A DNA stretch of 64,000 nucleotides from Geodermatophilus obscurus (GTDB lineage: Bacteria > Actinomycetota > Actinomycetes > Mycobacteriales > Geodermatophilaceae), in assembly GCF_900115395.1 (NCBI RefSeq), contig NZ_FOWE01000010.1, positions 1 to 64,000 of the forward strand, read 5' to 3'. This document shows positions 29,344-37,434 of the stretch, piece by piece (within the stretch, counting starts at the first letter, position 1; each line of letters starts with the position of its first letter). The translations under genes were made by a program, and so were the position numbers. The notes beneath the pieces were generated by a model that saw nothing but the letters and a program-made list of their open reading frames with translations, was not told the origin of the DNA and ran no database searches.

Positions 29344-30465
29344 TCAGCCGGGGATCCGGCGCCCGACCAGCACCATCTCGTCGCGGTGCACCACCTCGCG
29401 GCGGTACTCCGGGTCGAGGTCGGCGGTGCGCCGGCCGAGCAGGTCGGGCAGCTCGCGGGCGTCGTAGGCGACCAGCCCGCGGGCGACGACGGCGCCGTCG
29501 GGGCCGACCAGCTCGACCGGGTCGTCGGCGAGGAAGTCGCCGACCACGCCGGTGACGCCGGCGGCCAGCAGCGACGCCGACCGCTCCCGGACCGCGCGCA
29601 CCGCGCCCTCGTCGAGCAGCAGCCGCCCGCGCGGGCGGCTGGCGTAGCGCAGCCAGAACTGCCGGCCCGACGGACGGCGGCCGTGCGGCTCGAACAGCGT
29701 GCCCACCCGCTCCCCCGCCAGCGCCGCCGCGGCCTGCGGGGTGGAGGTGACGACGACGGGCACCCCGGCGCCGGAGGCGATGAACGCGGCCTCCACCTTG
29801 GTCGCCATGCCGCCGGTGCCCACGCCGTTGCGCGAGGCGGTGCCCAGGGTGACCGCGGCGAGGTCGGCCGGGCCGGCGACCCGGTCGACGAGCTGTGCCG
29901 GGCCGGTGCGCGGGTCGCCGTCGTAGACGCCGTCGACGTCGGAGAGCAGGACCAGCGCGTCGGCGGCGGCCACGTGCGCCACCAGTGCCGCCAGCCGGTC
30001 GTTGTCGCCGAAGCGGATCTCCTCGGTGGCGACCGTGTCGTTCTCGTTGACGATCGGGAGGACGCCGAGGGTCAGCAGCCGCTCCAGCGTCTGGCGGGCG
30101 TTGCGGTAGTGGCCGCGCCGGGTGAGGTCGTCGGCGGTCAGCAGCACCTGGCCGACGACGATGCCGTGCCGGTCGAAGGCGTCGGCGTAGGTCTGCACCA
30201 GGCGCAGCTGGCCCACGCTGGCCGCGGCCTGGGCGGTGGCGAGGTCGCGCGGCCGGCCCTCGACCCCGAGCGGGGCCAGGCCGGCGGCGATCGCGCCGGA
30301 GGACACGAGGACCACCTCGCGGCCCTGCGCCCGCACCGCGGCGAGCACGTCGACCAGCGCGGTGAGCCGGGCCGGGTCCAGCCCGCCGGGCAGGGTGGTC
30401 AGCGACGAGGACCCGACCTTGACCACCACCCGGCCGGCACCGGCCAGCTCGGGCCGTGCGGTCAC
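29344..30465 (-). CDS. proB: glutamate 5-kinase
   Basis: First enzyme of proline synthesis, 373 residues, normally feedback-inhibited by proline. The amino-acid-kinase domain has [38 protein letters not shown] and [12 protein letters not shown]. The C-terminal PUA domain (residues 285-373) is complete. The GTG at 30465 overlaps the obg stop (GTGA). Upstream obg-rpmA-rplU and downstream def suggest transcription with ribosome-related genes. Confidence 0.96.
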   Translation of the reverse strand: MTARPELAGAGRVVVKVGSSSLTTLPGGLDPARLTALVDVLAAVRAQGREVVLVSSGAIAAGLAPLGVEGRPRDLATAQAAASVGQLRLVQTYADAFDRHGIVVGQVLLTADDLTRRGHYRNARQTLERLLTLGVLPIVNENDTVATEEIRFGDNDRLAALVAHVAAADALVLLSDVDGVYDGDPRTGPAQLVDRVAGPADLAAVTLGTASRNGVGTGGMATKVEAAFIASGAGVPVVVTSTPQAAAALAGERVGTLFEPHGRRPSGRQFWLRYASRPRGRLLLDEGAVRAVRERSASLLAAGVTGVVGDFLADDPVELVGPDGAVVARGLVAYDARELPDLLGRRTADLDPEYRREVVHRDEMVLVGRRIPG

Positions 30466-32003
30466 GCGCCGCCCTCCTCGCCGGGGACCTCGCCGGGCAG
30501 CGCGGCGCCGGCCGGGTCGTCGTCGGGCAGGTCGTCGTCGGGCAGGTCGTCGTCGGTCCAGGTGTCGGTCACCTCGTAGGGCACCCGGCGGGCCTTCTTG
30601 GCCGCCAGCCGCTCGGCGGCGCGCACCCGGTGCGGGGCGTCGATGCGGCTGTCGGTGCCCCGGCCGCCGAGGCCGGCGGTCTCCTCGGCCAGCGGCGTGC
30701 CGGCGGGGAGGCTCGGCTGGAAGTCGAAGGCGACGTCGCCGATGACGACCGTGTCGCCCTCCACGGCGCCGAGCCGGGTGAGCTCCTCCTCCACGCCGAG
30801 GCGGTTGAGCCGGTCGGCGAGGAAGCCGACGGCCTCGTCGTTGGTGAAGTCGGTCTGCCGCACCCACCGCTCGGGCCGGACCCCGCGGACGACGAAGGTC
30901 TCCTCGTCCTCGGCGGTGACGGTGAAGCCGGAGTCGTCGACGGCGCGCGGCGCGATCGTGAGCCGCGCGGGCTCGGGCGCCGGCAGCGACGCCCGGTGCT
31001 CCTCCACGGCCGCGGCCAGGGCGTAGCCCAGCTCGGCCAGCCCCTCGCCGGTGGCGGCGCTGACCGGGAACACCTGCAGCCCGCGCGCCTCCAGGGCGGG
31101 GCGCACCAGGTCGACCAGCTCCCGCCCGTCGGGGACGTCGATCTTGTTGAGGACGGCGACCCGCAGCCGGCCGACCAGGTCGAGCTCGTCGCCGCCGTAC
31201 TCCGCGAGCTCGTGCTCGAGGGCCTCGATGTCGGTCTCGGGGTCGCGGCCGGGCTCGATGGTCGCCATGTCGACCACGTGCACCAGCACCGCGCACCGCT
31301 CGACGTGCCGGAGGAACTGCAGGCCCAGGCCCTTGCCGGTGGCGGCGCCGGGGATGAGGCCGGGGACGTCGGCCATGGTGAACACGACGTCGCCGGCGCG
31401 GACGACGCCGAGGTTGGGCACCAGGGTGGTGAACGGGTAGTCGGCGATCTTGGGCCGGGCCGCGGACATCGCCGCGATCAGCGAGGACTTGCCCGCCGAC
31501 GGGAACCCGACCAGGCCGACGTCGGCAACGCTCTTGAGCTCGAGGACGGCGTCGAAGGCCTCCCCGGGCTCGCCGAGCAGCGCGAAGCCGGGCGCCTTGC
31601 GGCGGGGGTTGGCCAGCGCGGCGTTGCCGAGGCCGCCCTTGCCGCCCTGGGCCAGCACGACCCGCGTGCCGGCGCCCATGAGGTCGGCGATGACGCGGCC
31701 GTCGGGGGTGCTGACGACGGTGCCCTCCGGCACCCGCAGCACGCGGTCCTCGCCGTTGGCGCCGTTGCGGTGGCTGCCGGCGCCCGGGCGGCCGTTGCCG
31801 GCCTTCTGGTGGGGGCGGTGGTGGAAGTCCAGGAGGGTGTGGACGCCGGGGTCCACCTCGAGGACGACGTCGCCTCCGCTCCCGCCGTTCCCGCCGTCGG
31901 GACCGCCGAGCGGCTTGTACTTCTCGCGGTGCACGGAGGCGACGCCGTGCCCACCGTTGCCCGCGGCGACGTGCACGACGACGCGGTCGACGAACGCGGC
32001 CAT
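30462..32003 (-). CDS. obg: GTPase Obg/CgtA
   Basis: Essential GTPase for 50S assembly and stress signalling; 513 residues. The glycine-rich Obg fold (residues 1-158; [19 protein letters not shown]) is followed by the G domain with [10 protein letters not shown] (G1), [12 protein letters not shown] (G2), DVPGLI (G3) and NKID (G4). An OCT domain follows ([17 protein letters not shown]). The tail has a short DDDLP repeat coded by a 15-nt unit at 30516-30557. ATG at 32003. Downstream of rplU-rpmA, the usual arrangement. Confidence 0.97.
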   Translation of the reverse strand: MAAFVDRVVVHVAAGNGGHGVASVHREKYKPLGGPDGGNGGSGGDVVLEVDPGVHTLLDFHHRPHQKAGNGRPGAGSHRNGANGEDRVLRVPEGTVVSTPDGRVIADLMGAGTRVVLAQGGKGGLGNAALANPRRKAPGFALLGEPGEAFDAVLELKSVADVGLVGFPSAGKSSLIAAMSAARPKIADYPFTTLVPNLGVVRAGDVVFTMADVPGLIPGAATGKGLGLQFLRHVERCAVLVHVVDMATIEPGRDPETDIEALEHELAEYGGDELDLVGRLRVAVLNKIDVPDGRELVDLVRPALEARGLQVFPVSAATGEGLAELGYALAAAVEEHRASLPAPEPARLTIAPRAVDDSGFTVTAEDEETFVVRGVRPERWVRQTDFTNDEAVGFLADRLNRLGVEEELTRLGAVEGDTVVIGDVAFDFQPSLPAGTPLAEETAGLGGRGTDSRIDAPHRVRAAERLAAKKARRVPYEVTDTWTDDDLPDDDLPDDDPAGAALPGEVPGEEGGA

Positions 32004-32039
32004 GTCTGCTCTACCTGCTCACTGCCTGCTCAACGCCGA

Positions 32040-32071
32040 CGAGCGCACGGGCCGTGCGGCCCGTGCGCTCG
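32040..32071. terminator. hairpin between rpmA and obg
   Basis: A perfect 14-bp stem (cgagcgcacgggcc with ggcccgtgcgctcg) and a 4-nt loop lie between rpmA and obg. A second, 8-bp hairpin is at 32110-32130. They may attenuate r-protein transcription into obg. Confidence 0.7.
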
Positions 32072-32145
32072 TGGCGTGGTGACGTACTGGAACGGCCCCC
32101 GTGCAAGGCCCCGCCGCGAGTGGCGGCGGGCATGGGGGTCCTTCG

Positions 32146-32403
32146 TCAGGCGTCGACCGTGGTGATCGAGACCGTCTTGCGGCCACGCCGCGTGCCGAAG
32201 GTGACCGAGCCGGGCAGCAGCGCGAACAGCGTGTCGTCGCCGCCACGGCCGACGCCGAGGCCCGGGTGGAAGTGGGTGCCGCGCTGGCGCACGATGATCT
32301 CGCCGGCCTTGACGACCTGGCCGCCGAAGCGCTTCACGCCCAGGCGCTGGGCGTTCGAGTCGCGGCCGTTGCGGGAGGACGAGGCGCCCTTCTTGTGTGC
32401 CAT
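32146..32403 (-). CDS. rpmA: 50S ribosomal protein L27
   Basis: 85-residue large-subunit protein whose N-terminus ([20 protein letters not shown]) reaches the peptidyl-transferase centre. The central [22 protein letters not shown] motif is diagnostic. It is 7 bp after rplU. Confidence 0.98.
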   Translation of the reverse strand: MAHKKGASSSRNGRDSNAQRLGVKRFGGQVVKAGEIIVRQRGTHFHPGLGVGRGGDDTLFALLPGSVTFGTRRGRKTVSITTVDA

Positions 32404-32410
32404 GTCGTCG

Positions 32411-32725
32411 TCAGCCCTTCGTGATGTCGCGGATGACCACGTCGGTCAGCGGCTGACGGTGGCCCTGACGCTTGTGGTAGCCCGTCTTGTTCTTGAACTT
32501 GTGGATGCGGATCTTCGGGCCCTTGGCGTGGCCGACGATCTCCCCGGTGACGGTCACGCCGGCCAGCGCCTGCGCGTCGCTGGTGACGGTCTCGCCGTCG
32601 ACCAGCAGCAGGGCCGGGAGGGTGACGGAGTCGCCCGCCTCACCCACGAGACGGTTGACCGTGAACCGGTCGCCCACGGCCACCTTGTGCTGCCGGCCAC
32701 CGGCCTTCACGACTGCGTACACCAC
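32411..32725 (-). CDS. rplU: 50S ribosomal protein L21
   Basis: 104-residue large-subunit protein. [20 protein letters not shown] at the N-terminus and [14 protein letters not shown] at the C-terminus are diagnostic of bL21. Its 182-bp upstream region, shared with the rne 3' end, contains a long hairpin. Confidence 0.98.
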   Translation of the reverse strand: MVYAVVKAGGRQHKVAVGDRFTVNRLVGEAGDSVTLPALLLVDGETVTSDAQALAGVTVTGEIVGHAKGPKIRIHKFKNKTGYHKRQGHRQPLTDVVIRDITKG

Positions 32726-32793
32726 TGAACTCCTCGATCGCTGCTGTCAGTCCCGCGATGCGTCCTGCGCGCACCCCGGCGCGGGCGCCGGGT

Positions 32794-32860
32794 GCTGGAC
32801 GGGTCGCACCCCTGCTCGGCCCCGGGACGGAGCCCGGCCGGACGGTGCAACCCGTCCAGC
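32794..32860 (-). terminator. long hairpin between rne and rplU
   Basis: An exact 11-bp outer stem (gctggacgggt with acccgtccagc) encloses a 45-nt GC-rich interior that can itself fold. On the minus strand it lies after the rne stop and before rplU. It could be an rne terminator or a structured rplU leader. Confidence 0.55.
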
Positions 32861-32907
32861 GTACCCGAGCGGCCGGGACGGGGTCGAACGCGGCCCCGGC
32901 CGTGGGG

Positions 32908-35900
32908 TCAGCTGGCGGGCGGGCCGGCCGGGCGGCTGGCGGCCCGGCGGCGCCGCGGACGCACCGCCGCAGCGGCCGGCGCCTCGGCGACCTGCTCCGC
33001 AGCGGCGGGGGCCCCGTCGACGGGGGTCCCGTCGACGGGGACCTCGTCGGCGGGGCCCGGGTCGTCGACCCCGGCTCCCGGCGGGAGCTCCTCGTCGTCG
33101 GCGGACCCGGCGGCGTCCGGCGCGGACGGCTCCGGCTGCTCCGTGGGCTCGGGGGCGGGCCCCTCCGCGCCGGGGACCTCGGCGCCGATCTGCACCGTGA
33201 CCTCGGCCCCCGTGAGCTCCGCCTCCGCGGCGTCGGCGGCGGCCGACGGCCGGGCCGCGATGGTCTCCGTGGCCGTCACCTCGGCGACCGTCTCGTAGGC
33301 CGCGGGGGCCCCCGCCACCGTCTGGTCGGCCGCGGGGGCCTCCGCCACCGTCTGGTCGGCCGCGGGGGCCTCCGCCCCGGGGGCGTCGGCGAGCGTCACC
33401 TCGGCCGGCACGTCGGCGGGCGTCGTGTCCTGCGCGGGCGCGTCCTCCGCGGTGGCATCGAGAGCGGGCGGGTCCTCAGCGGTGGCACCGACAGCGGGCG
33501 CGTCCCCCGCGGACTCCCCCGCGTCCTCGTCGTCGTCCGACGAGGCGGCGGCGAGCACGGCCGCGTCCTCGGCGGCCCGCTCCTCCCCCGACTGCCCCCG
33601 GTTGCGGCGGCCGCGGTTGCGCCGGCCGCCACCGGAGCGCTGCCCCTCGCCGGCGGCCTGGTCGGCGTCCGGCCCCGGCTGCTCGGCGACGGCGACCGCT
33701 GCCGTGGCGACCTCGGTCCGCTCGCGGTCGGCGTCCTTCCGCTCGTCCCGGCGCCCCTGGTCGCGCCGGCCGCCGGGGCCGTTGCCGGAGCCGCCACCGG
33801 AGCCGCTGCCGGAGCCGCTGCCGGAGCCGCTGCCGGACCCGGAGCCGTTGCCCGAGCCGCTGCGGCGCTTGTCGTCCACGGGATCGGTGTGGACGAGGAC
33901 CCCACGGCCGCGGCAGTGCTCACACGGCTCGGAGAACACCTCGAGCAGGCCCTGACCCACCCGCTTGCGGGTCATCTGCACCAGGCCCAGCGAGGTCACC
34001 TCGGCCACCTGGTGCTTGGTGCGGTCGCGGCCCAGGCACTCGGTCAGCCGCCGCAGCACGAGGTCGCGGTTGCTCTCCAGCACCATGTCGATGAAGTCGA
34101 TGACGATGATGCCGCCGATGTCGCGCAACCGGAGCTGGCGGACGATCTCCTCCGCGGCCTCCATGTTGTTGCGCGTGACGGTCTGCTCGAGGTTGCCGCC
34201 GGAGCCGGTGAACTTCCCGGTGTTGACGTCGACGACGGTCATCGCCTCGGTCCGGTCGATGACCAGCGAGCCGCCCGAGGGCAGCCACACCTTGCGGTCG
34301 AGCGCCTTGGCCAGCTGCTCGTCGATGCGCAGGTCGCGGAAGACGTCGCCCTCGCCGGTGTGCCGGGTCAGCCGCCCGGTCAGCTCCGGGGAGACGTGCG
34401 CGACGTAGGCCTCGACGGTGTCCCAGGCGTCGTCGCCCTGGACGACGAGTTCGCTGAAGTCCTCGTTGAACACGTCGCGGATGACCCGGATGGCGAGGTC
34501 GGGCTCGCCGTAGAGCAGCGTCGGTGCGTTGCTGCTCGACGACGCCTTGGTCTGGATGACCTCCCACTGCGCCTGCAGCCGGGCCACGTCGCGGGTGAGC
34601 TCCTCCTCCGAGGCGCCCTCCGCGGCGGTCCTGATGATCACGCCGGCGTCCTCGGGGACGATCTTCTTGAGGACGTCCTTGAGCCGCTGCCGCTCGGTGT
34701 CGGGCAGCTTGCGGCTGATGCCGGTCATCGAGCCGCCGGGCACGTAGACGAGGAAGCGGCCGGGCAGGTTGACCTGCTGGGTCAGGCGGGCACCCTTGTG
34801 CCCGATCGGGTCCTTGGTGACCTGGACGAGCACCTTGTCGCCGGACTTGAGCGCCTGCTCGATCGAGCGCTGCTTGCCCGACAGGCCCGCGGCCTCCCAG
34901 TTGACCTCGCCGGCGTAGAGGACGGCGTTGCGGCCCTTGCCGATGTCGACGAACGCCGCCTCCATGCTGGGCAGCACGTTCTGCACCCGGCCGAGGTAGA
35001 CGTTGCCGGCGAACGACGTCGCCTGCGCCTGCGTGACGTAGTGCTCGACCAGCACGCCGTCCTCGAGGACGGCGATCTGGGTGCGCTCGCCGCGCTGGCG
35101 GATGACCATCCGGCGCTCCACCGACTCGCGGCGGGCGAGGAACTCGGCCTCGGTGAGGATCGGCGCGCGGCGGCGGCCGGTGTCGCGGCCCTCCCGGCGG
35201 CGCTGGCGCTTGGCCTCCAGCCGGGTCGACCCGGCGACCCCGCGGACGTCGTCGTCGCTGGTGGCCCGGCCGTTGCGGCCGGCGCGCTCCGGACGGTCGT
35301 CGTCGTCCTCGGCGGCGGGCTCGGCGGTGGCCTCCCCGCCACGGCGGCGGCGCCGACGGCGACGGCGGGTGCCCGAGGCGCCCTCGGCGTCGCTGCCCTC
35401 GTCCTCGCCGTCGGCGTCCCCGGCGGTGTCGGCGTCCTCGTCGTCCTCGTCGGTGGTGTCCTCGTCGGCGCCCTCGGAGGACCGCTCGCCGGTCTCCTCG
35501 TCGGCGTCCTCGCCGGTGCGGCCCCGGCCGCGGCCGCGGCGGCCGCGGCGCCGCCGCCGGCTGCCGCCGGTGTCGTCGCGGTCGGCCTCGTCGCGGTCGG
35601 CCTCGTCGCGGTCGGCCTCGTCGCGGTCGGCCTCGTCGCGGTCGGTCTCGTCGCGGTCGGTCTCGTCGCGGTCGTCGTCGGGATCGTCGTCGCGGTCGGT
35701 GTCGTCGGTGTCGGGCACGGCCACGACCGGGGTGTCGACGGCGGCCTCGTCGGCGGGGGGCTGCTCGTCGTCCGACCCGCCGCGGCGGCGGGAGCGGCCG
35801 CGGCGCGCACGCGGTGCGGGGGCCGGCTCGTCGTCCTCGACGGGCGGCGCGGCGTCCTCGACGTCCGGGGACTCGGGCAGCGGCCGGCGGCTGCGGCGGC

Positions 35901-36345
35901 GCGGCGCCGGGGCAGGCTCGGCCTCGAGCGGGGCCACGAAGCTCACGAACGCCGGGATCGCCGGTGCGACCGGCGGCGGGGAGTCGGCGGCCACGGGCGC
36001 GGCGGCGCCGGCCGGCCGGGTGGCCCGGCGGCGCGGCCGGGCGATGACGGCGGTGGGCTCGGGTGAGCTGAACTGGGCGCCGAACGGCGAGCCGATCGGC
36101 TCCTCCTCGGGCTCCTCGTCCTCGGAGCCGTCGGTGACCCCGTCGGTGACGCCGGGTCCGGGAAGGGCCTCGGGGAGGACCTCGGGGAGCGGCTCGCCCC
36201 CGGTCGCGCCCGTGGCGGCCCCACCGCCGGTGAGCACCTCCGCGACGGCGGCGGCGTCGCCGGCCTGCGGGGTGGTCGCGTCGTCCTGCCCGGCGCTGCC
36301 CGGGGTGTCGGGGGTGGTCGTCGTGTCGTCGTCCTGGTCGGCCAC
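32908..36345 (-). CDS. rne: ribonuclease E/G with long repetitive flanks
   Basis: Endoribonuclease that starts mRNA decay and rRNA/tRNA processing, 1145 residues. The catalytic core (about residues 400-815) has the S1 domain (GNVYLGRVQNVLPSMEAAFVDIG), the 5' sensor region, and DNase I-like catalytic aspartates in TVVDVNTGKF and IIVIDFIDM. The Zn-link is CEHCRGRG. Both flanks are disordered: an N-terminal acidic/arginine region with six DExDR units (35581-35670) and an RGR-rich strand, and a C-terminal region with Ser-Gly repeats and AADQTVAEAP-type 10-residue repeats. The GTG at 36345 follows AGGAAG; the frame to 36618 has no family support. Such flanks usually scaffold RNA and degradosome partners. 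Confidence 0.94.
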   Translation of the reverse strand: MADQDDDTTTTPDTPGSAGQDDATTPQAGDAAAVAEVLTGGGAATGATGGEPLPEVLPEALPGPGVTDGVTDGSEDEEPEEEPIGSPFGAQFSSPEPTAVIARPRRRATRPAGAAAPVAADSPPPVAPAIPAFVSFVAPLEAEPAPAPRRRSRRPLPESPDVEDAAPPVEDDEPAPAPRARRGRSRRRGGSDDEQPPADEAAVDTPVVAVPDTDDTDRDDDPDDDRDETDRDETDRDEADRDEADRDEADRDEADRDDTGGSRRRRRGRRGRGRGRTGEDADEETGERSSEGADEDTTDEDDEDADTAGDADGEDEGSDAEGASGTRRRRRRRRRGGEATAEPAAEDDDDRPERAGRNGRATSDDDVRGVAGSTRLEAKRQRRREGRDTGRRRAPILTEAEFLARRESVERRMVIRQRGERTQIAVLEDGVLVEHYVTQAQATSFAGNVYLGRVQNVLPSMEAAFVDIGKGRNAVLYAGEVNWEAAGLSGKQRSIEQALKSGDKVLVQVTKDPIGHKGARLTQQVNLPGRFLVYVPGGSMTGISRKLPDTERQRLKDVLKKIVPEDAGVIIRTAAEGASEEELTRDVARLQAQWEVIQTKASSSSNAPTLLYGEPDLAIRVIRDVFNEDFSELVVQGDDAWDTVEAYVAHVSPELTGRLTRHTGEGDVFRDLRIDEQLAKALDRKVWLPSGGSLVIDRTEAMTVVDVNTGKFTGSGGNLEQTVTRNNMEAAEEIVRQLRLRDIGGIIVIDFIDMVLESNRDLVLRRLTECLGRDRTKHQVAEVTSLGLVQMTRKRVGQGLLEVFSEPCEHCRGRGVLVHTDPVDDKRRSGSGNGSGSGSGSGSGSGSGSGGGSGNGPGGRRDQGRRDERKDADRERTEVATAAVAVAEQPGPDADQAAGEGQRSGGGRRNRGRRNRGQSGEERAAEDAAVLAAASSDDDEDAGESAGDAPAVGATAEDPPALDATAEDAPAQDTTPADVPAEVTLADAPGAEAPAADQTVAEAPAADQTVAGAPAAYETVAEVTATETIAARPSAAADAAEAELTGAEVTVQIGAEVPGAEGPAPEPTEQPEPSAPDAAGSADDEELPPGAGVDDPGPADEVPVDGTPVDGAPAAAEQVAEAPAAAAVRPRRRRAASRPAGPPAS
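33301..33375 (-). repeat. 30-nt tandem repeat in rne 3' region
   Basis: Two nearly identical 30-nt units (33301-33330 and 33331-33360) and half of a third encode A-A-D-Q-T-V-A-x-A-P repeats in the RNase E tail. A diverged copy lies just before, at 33271-33300. Confidence 0.85.
33784..33862 (-). repeat. 12-nt Ser-Gly coding repeat in rne
   Basis: Tandem ccggagccgctg units encode a (Ser-Gly)n linker directly after the RNase E core and Zn-link. Confidence 0.8.
35581..35670 (-). repeat. 15-nt tandem repeat, six exact-length units, in rne 5' region
   Basis: Four copies of gtcggcctcgtcgcg followed by two of gtcggtctcgtcgcg. On the minus strand they encode Asp-Glu-Thr/Ala-Asp-Arg repeats (about residues 225-255 of RNase E). 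Confidence 0.95.
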
Positions 36346-36666
36346 GAGGGCTCGCTTCCTGTGTGGTGCTCCCGGGCGCCGGCTCCCCTCGGGGGCAGGC
36401 GGCCGCGCAGGTGCACGGGTGGGGCGGGCCGGGCGGCCGCTCGGGGTGCGGCGGCGCGTCCGGCCTGCGAAGTCTGGGTCGGTCCCGGTCGGCGGTCGCC
36501 GCGGCCGGGGCCGGACTGCAGGTGGTGCGGACTGCAGGTGGTGCGGTGGTCTCGGGTGGTGCGTCGTGCTCGGAGCCTGGGGCCGGTGGTCTCGGGTGGT
36601 ACCGGGCGGGCGCGTCACGTCTGGCAGCCGTGCCGCTCGACGGTGCGGTGGCGCCGGGCTCGCCGG
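36346..36666. other. rne upstream region without a gene, holding two sets of direct repeats
   Basis: 321 bp between the radical-SAM-associated gene and the rne start, probably including the rne promoter and leader. It holds a 16-bp tandem duplication (36512-36543) and two 17-bp direct copies of CGGTGGTCTCGGGTGGT (36544-36560 and 36584-36600). No credible coding frame; the long open frames through it lack family features. Confidence 0.6.
36512..36600. repeat. direct repeats upstream of rne
   Basis: A 16-bp unit (cggactgcaggtggtg) is duplicated in tandem at 36512-36543. The 17-bp unit CGGTGGTCTCGGGTGGT follows at 36544-36560 and recurs at 36584-36600, 40 bp away. All units share a GGTGGT core. 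Confidence 0.85.
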
Positions 36667-37434
36667 TCAGACCGCGGCGTGCTCCCCCTGGCAGCGGGTG
36701 CGCGCCGCTCGGTCGGGACCGAGCGGATCGGCCACGGCCCCGCTGTCGTCGAGCCGGCCCTGCGCCTCACGCACGGCCCTGGGGGGCGACGGCGGGCGCA
36801 GGTCGGCGACGGCAGCGAGAGCGGCCACCACGTCGTCGGGTCGAACGGCGGGCGTCACCTGCCGGACGACCACGTGCAGTATGGCACGTCCCACCTCACC
36901 GTCCGCGGCCGCCGAGACGACGGGACCCCGCGCATCGACGTCGCGCAGGCCGTTCTTCGTGCGCTTGGCCACGGTGACCTCGTCGCGGGACAGGAACTCG
37001 GCCACCGCCGCGGACAGCGCGGCGGGCTCGATCCCGGGCAGCTCGATCGACCACCGGGCGGCGTCGATGCGGTCGGCCAGCGACCCGCCGCCCTCGGCCG
37101 CCTCGACGCACTCCAGCACGTCGATGCCCGGGGGCAGCGAGGCGTCCAGGGCGGCGCGGACCTCCTCGGGGTCCCGCCGCTCGGCCAGGCCGATCTCCAG
37201 GTACTCCGCCTCGCTGGCCGCCCCGGTCGGCGCCGCCCCGACGTAGCTGATCTTCGGGTGCGGGCTGAAGCCGGCCGAGAACGCCATCGGCACCCGGGCG
37301 CGGCGCAGCGCCCGCTCGAGCGCCCGGGCGAGGTCGCGGTGGGAGGCGAAGCGCAGCGGGCCGCGCTTGGCGTAGCACAGCCGCAGCTTCTGGACGGTCG
37401 GCGGCGGGGGCGGCCCGTCGGGCTGGCGGGCCAC
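36667..37434 (-). CDS. TIGR03936-family (DUF2344) radical SAM-associated protein
   Basis: 255-residue protein of DUF2344. The N-terminal segment LRLCYAKRGPLRFASHRDLA and FSAGFSPHPKISYVGAAPTG are the family signature. It is always found beside, or fused to, the TIGR03960 radical SAM protein, and is here overlapping it (TAGTG: stop TAG of the upstream gene, GTG start 37434). The biochemical role of the pair is not established. Likely to act on RNA or a ribosome-linked substrate given the neighbouring rne/rplU/rpmA (speculative). Confidence 0.85.
   Translation of the reverse strand: MARQPDGPPPPPTVQKLRLCYAKRGPLRFASHRDLARALERALRRARVPMAFSAGFSPHPKISYVGAAPTGAASEAEYLEIGLAERRDPEEVRAALDASLPPGIDVLECVEAAEGGGSLADRIDAARWSIELPGIEPAALSAAVAEFLSRDEVTVAKRTKNGLRDVDARGPVVSAAADGEVGRAILHVVVRQVTPAVRPDDVVAALAAVADLRPPSPPRAVREAQGRLDDSGAVADPLGPDRAARTRCQGEHAAV

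Noticed and set aside
33200-36600. CRISPR-like array from the repeats in and near rne
   Set aside because: The units are tandem, in frame with coding sequence and without unique spacers of regular length; no cas genes are present.
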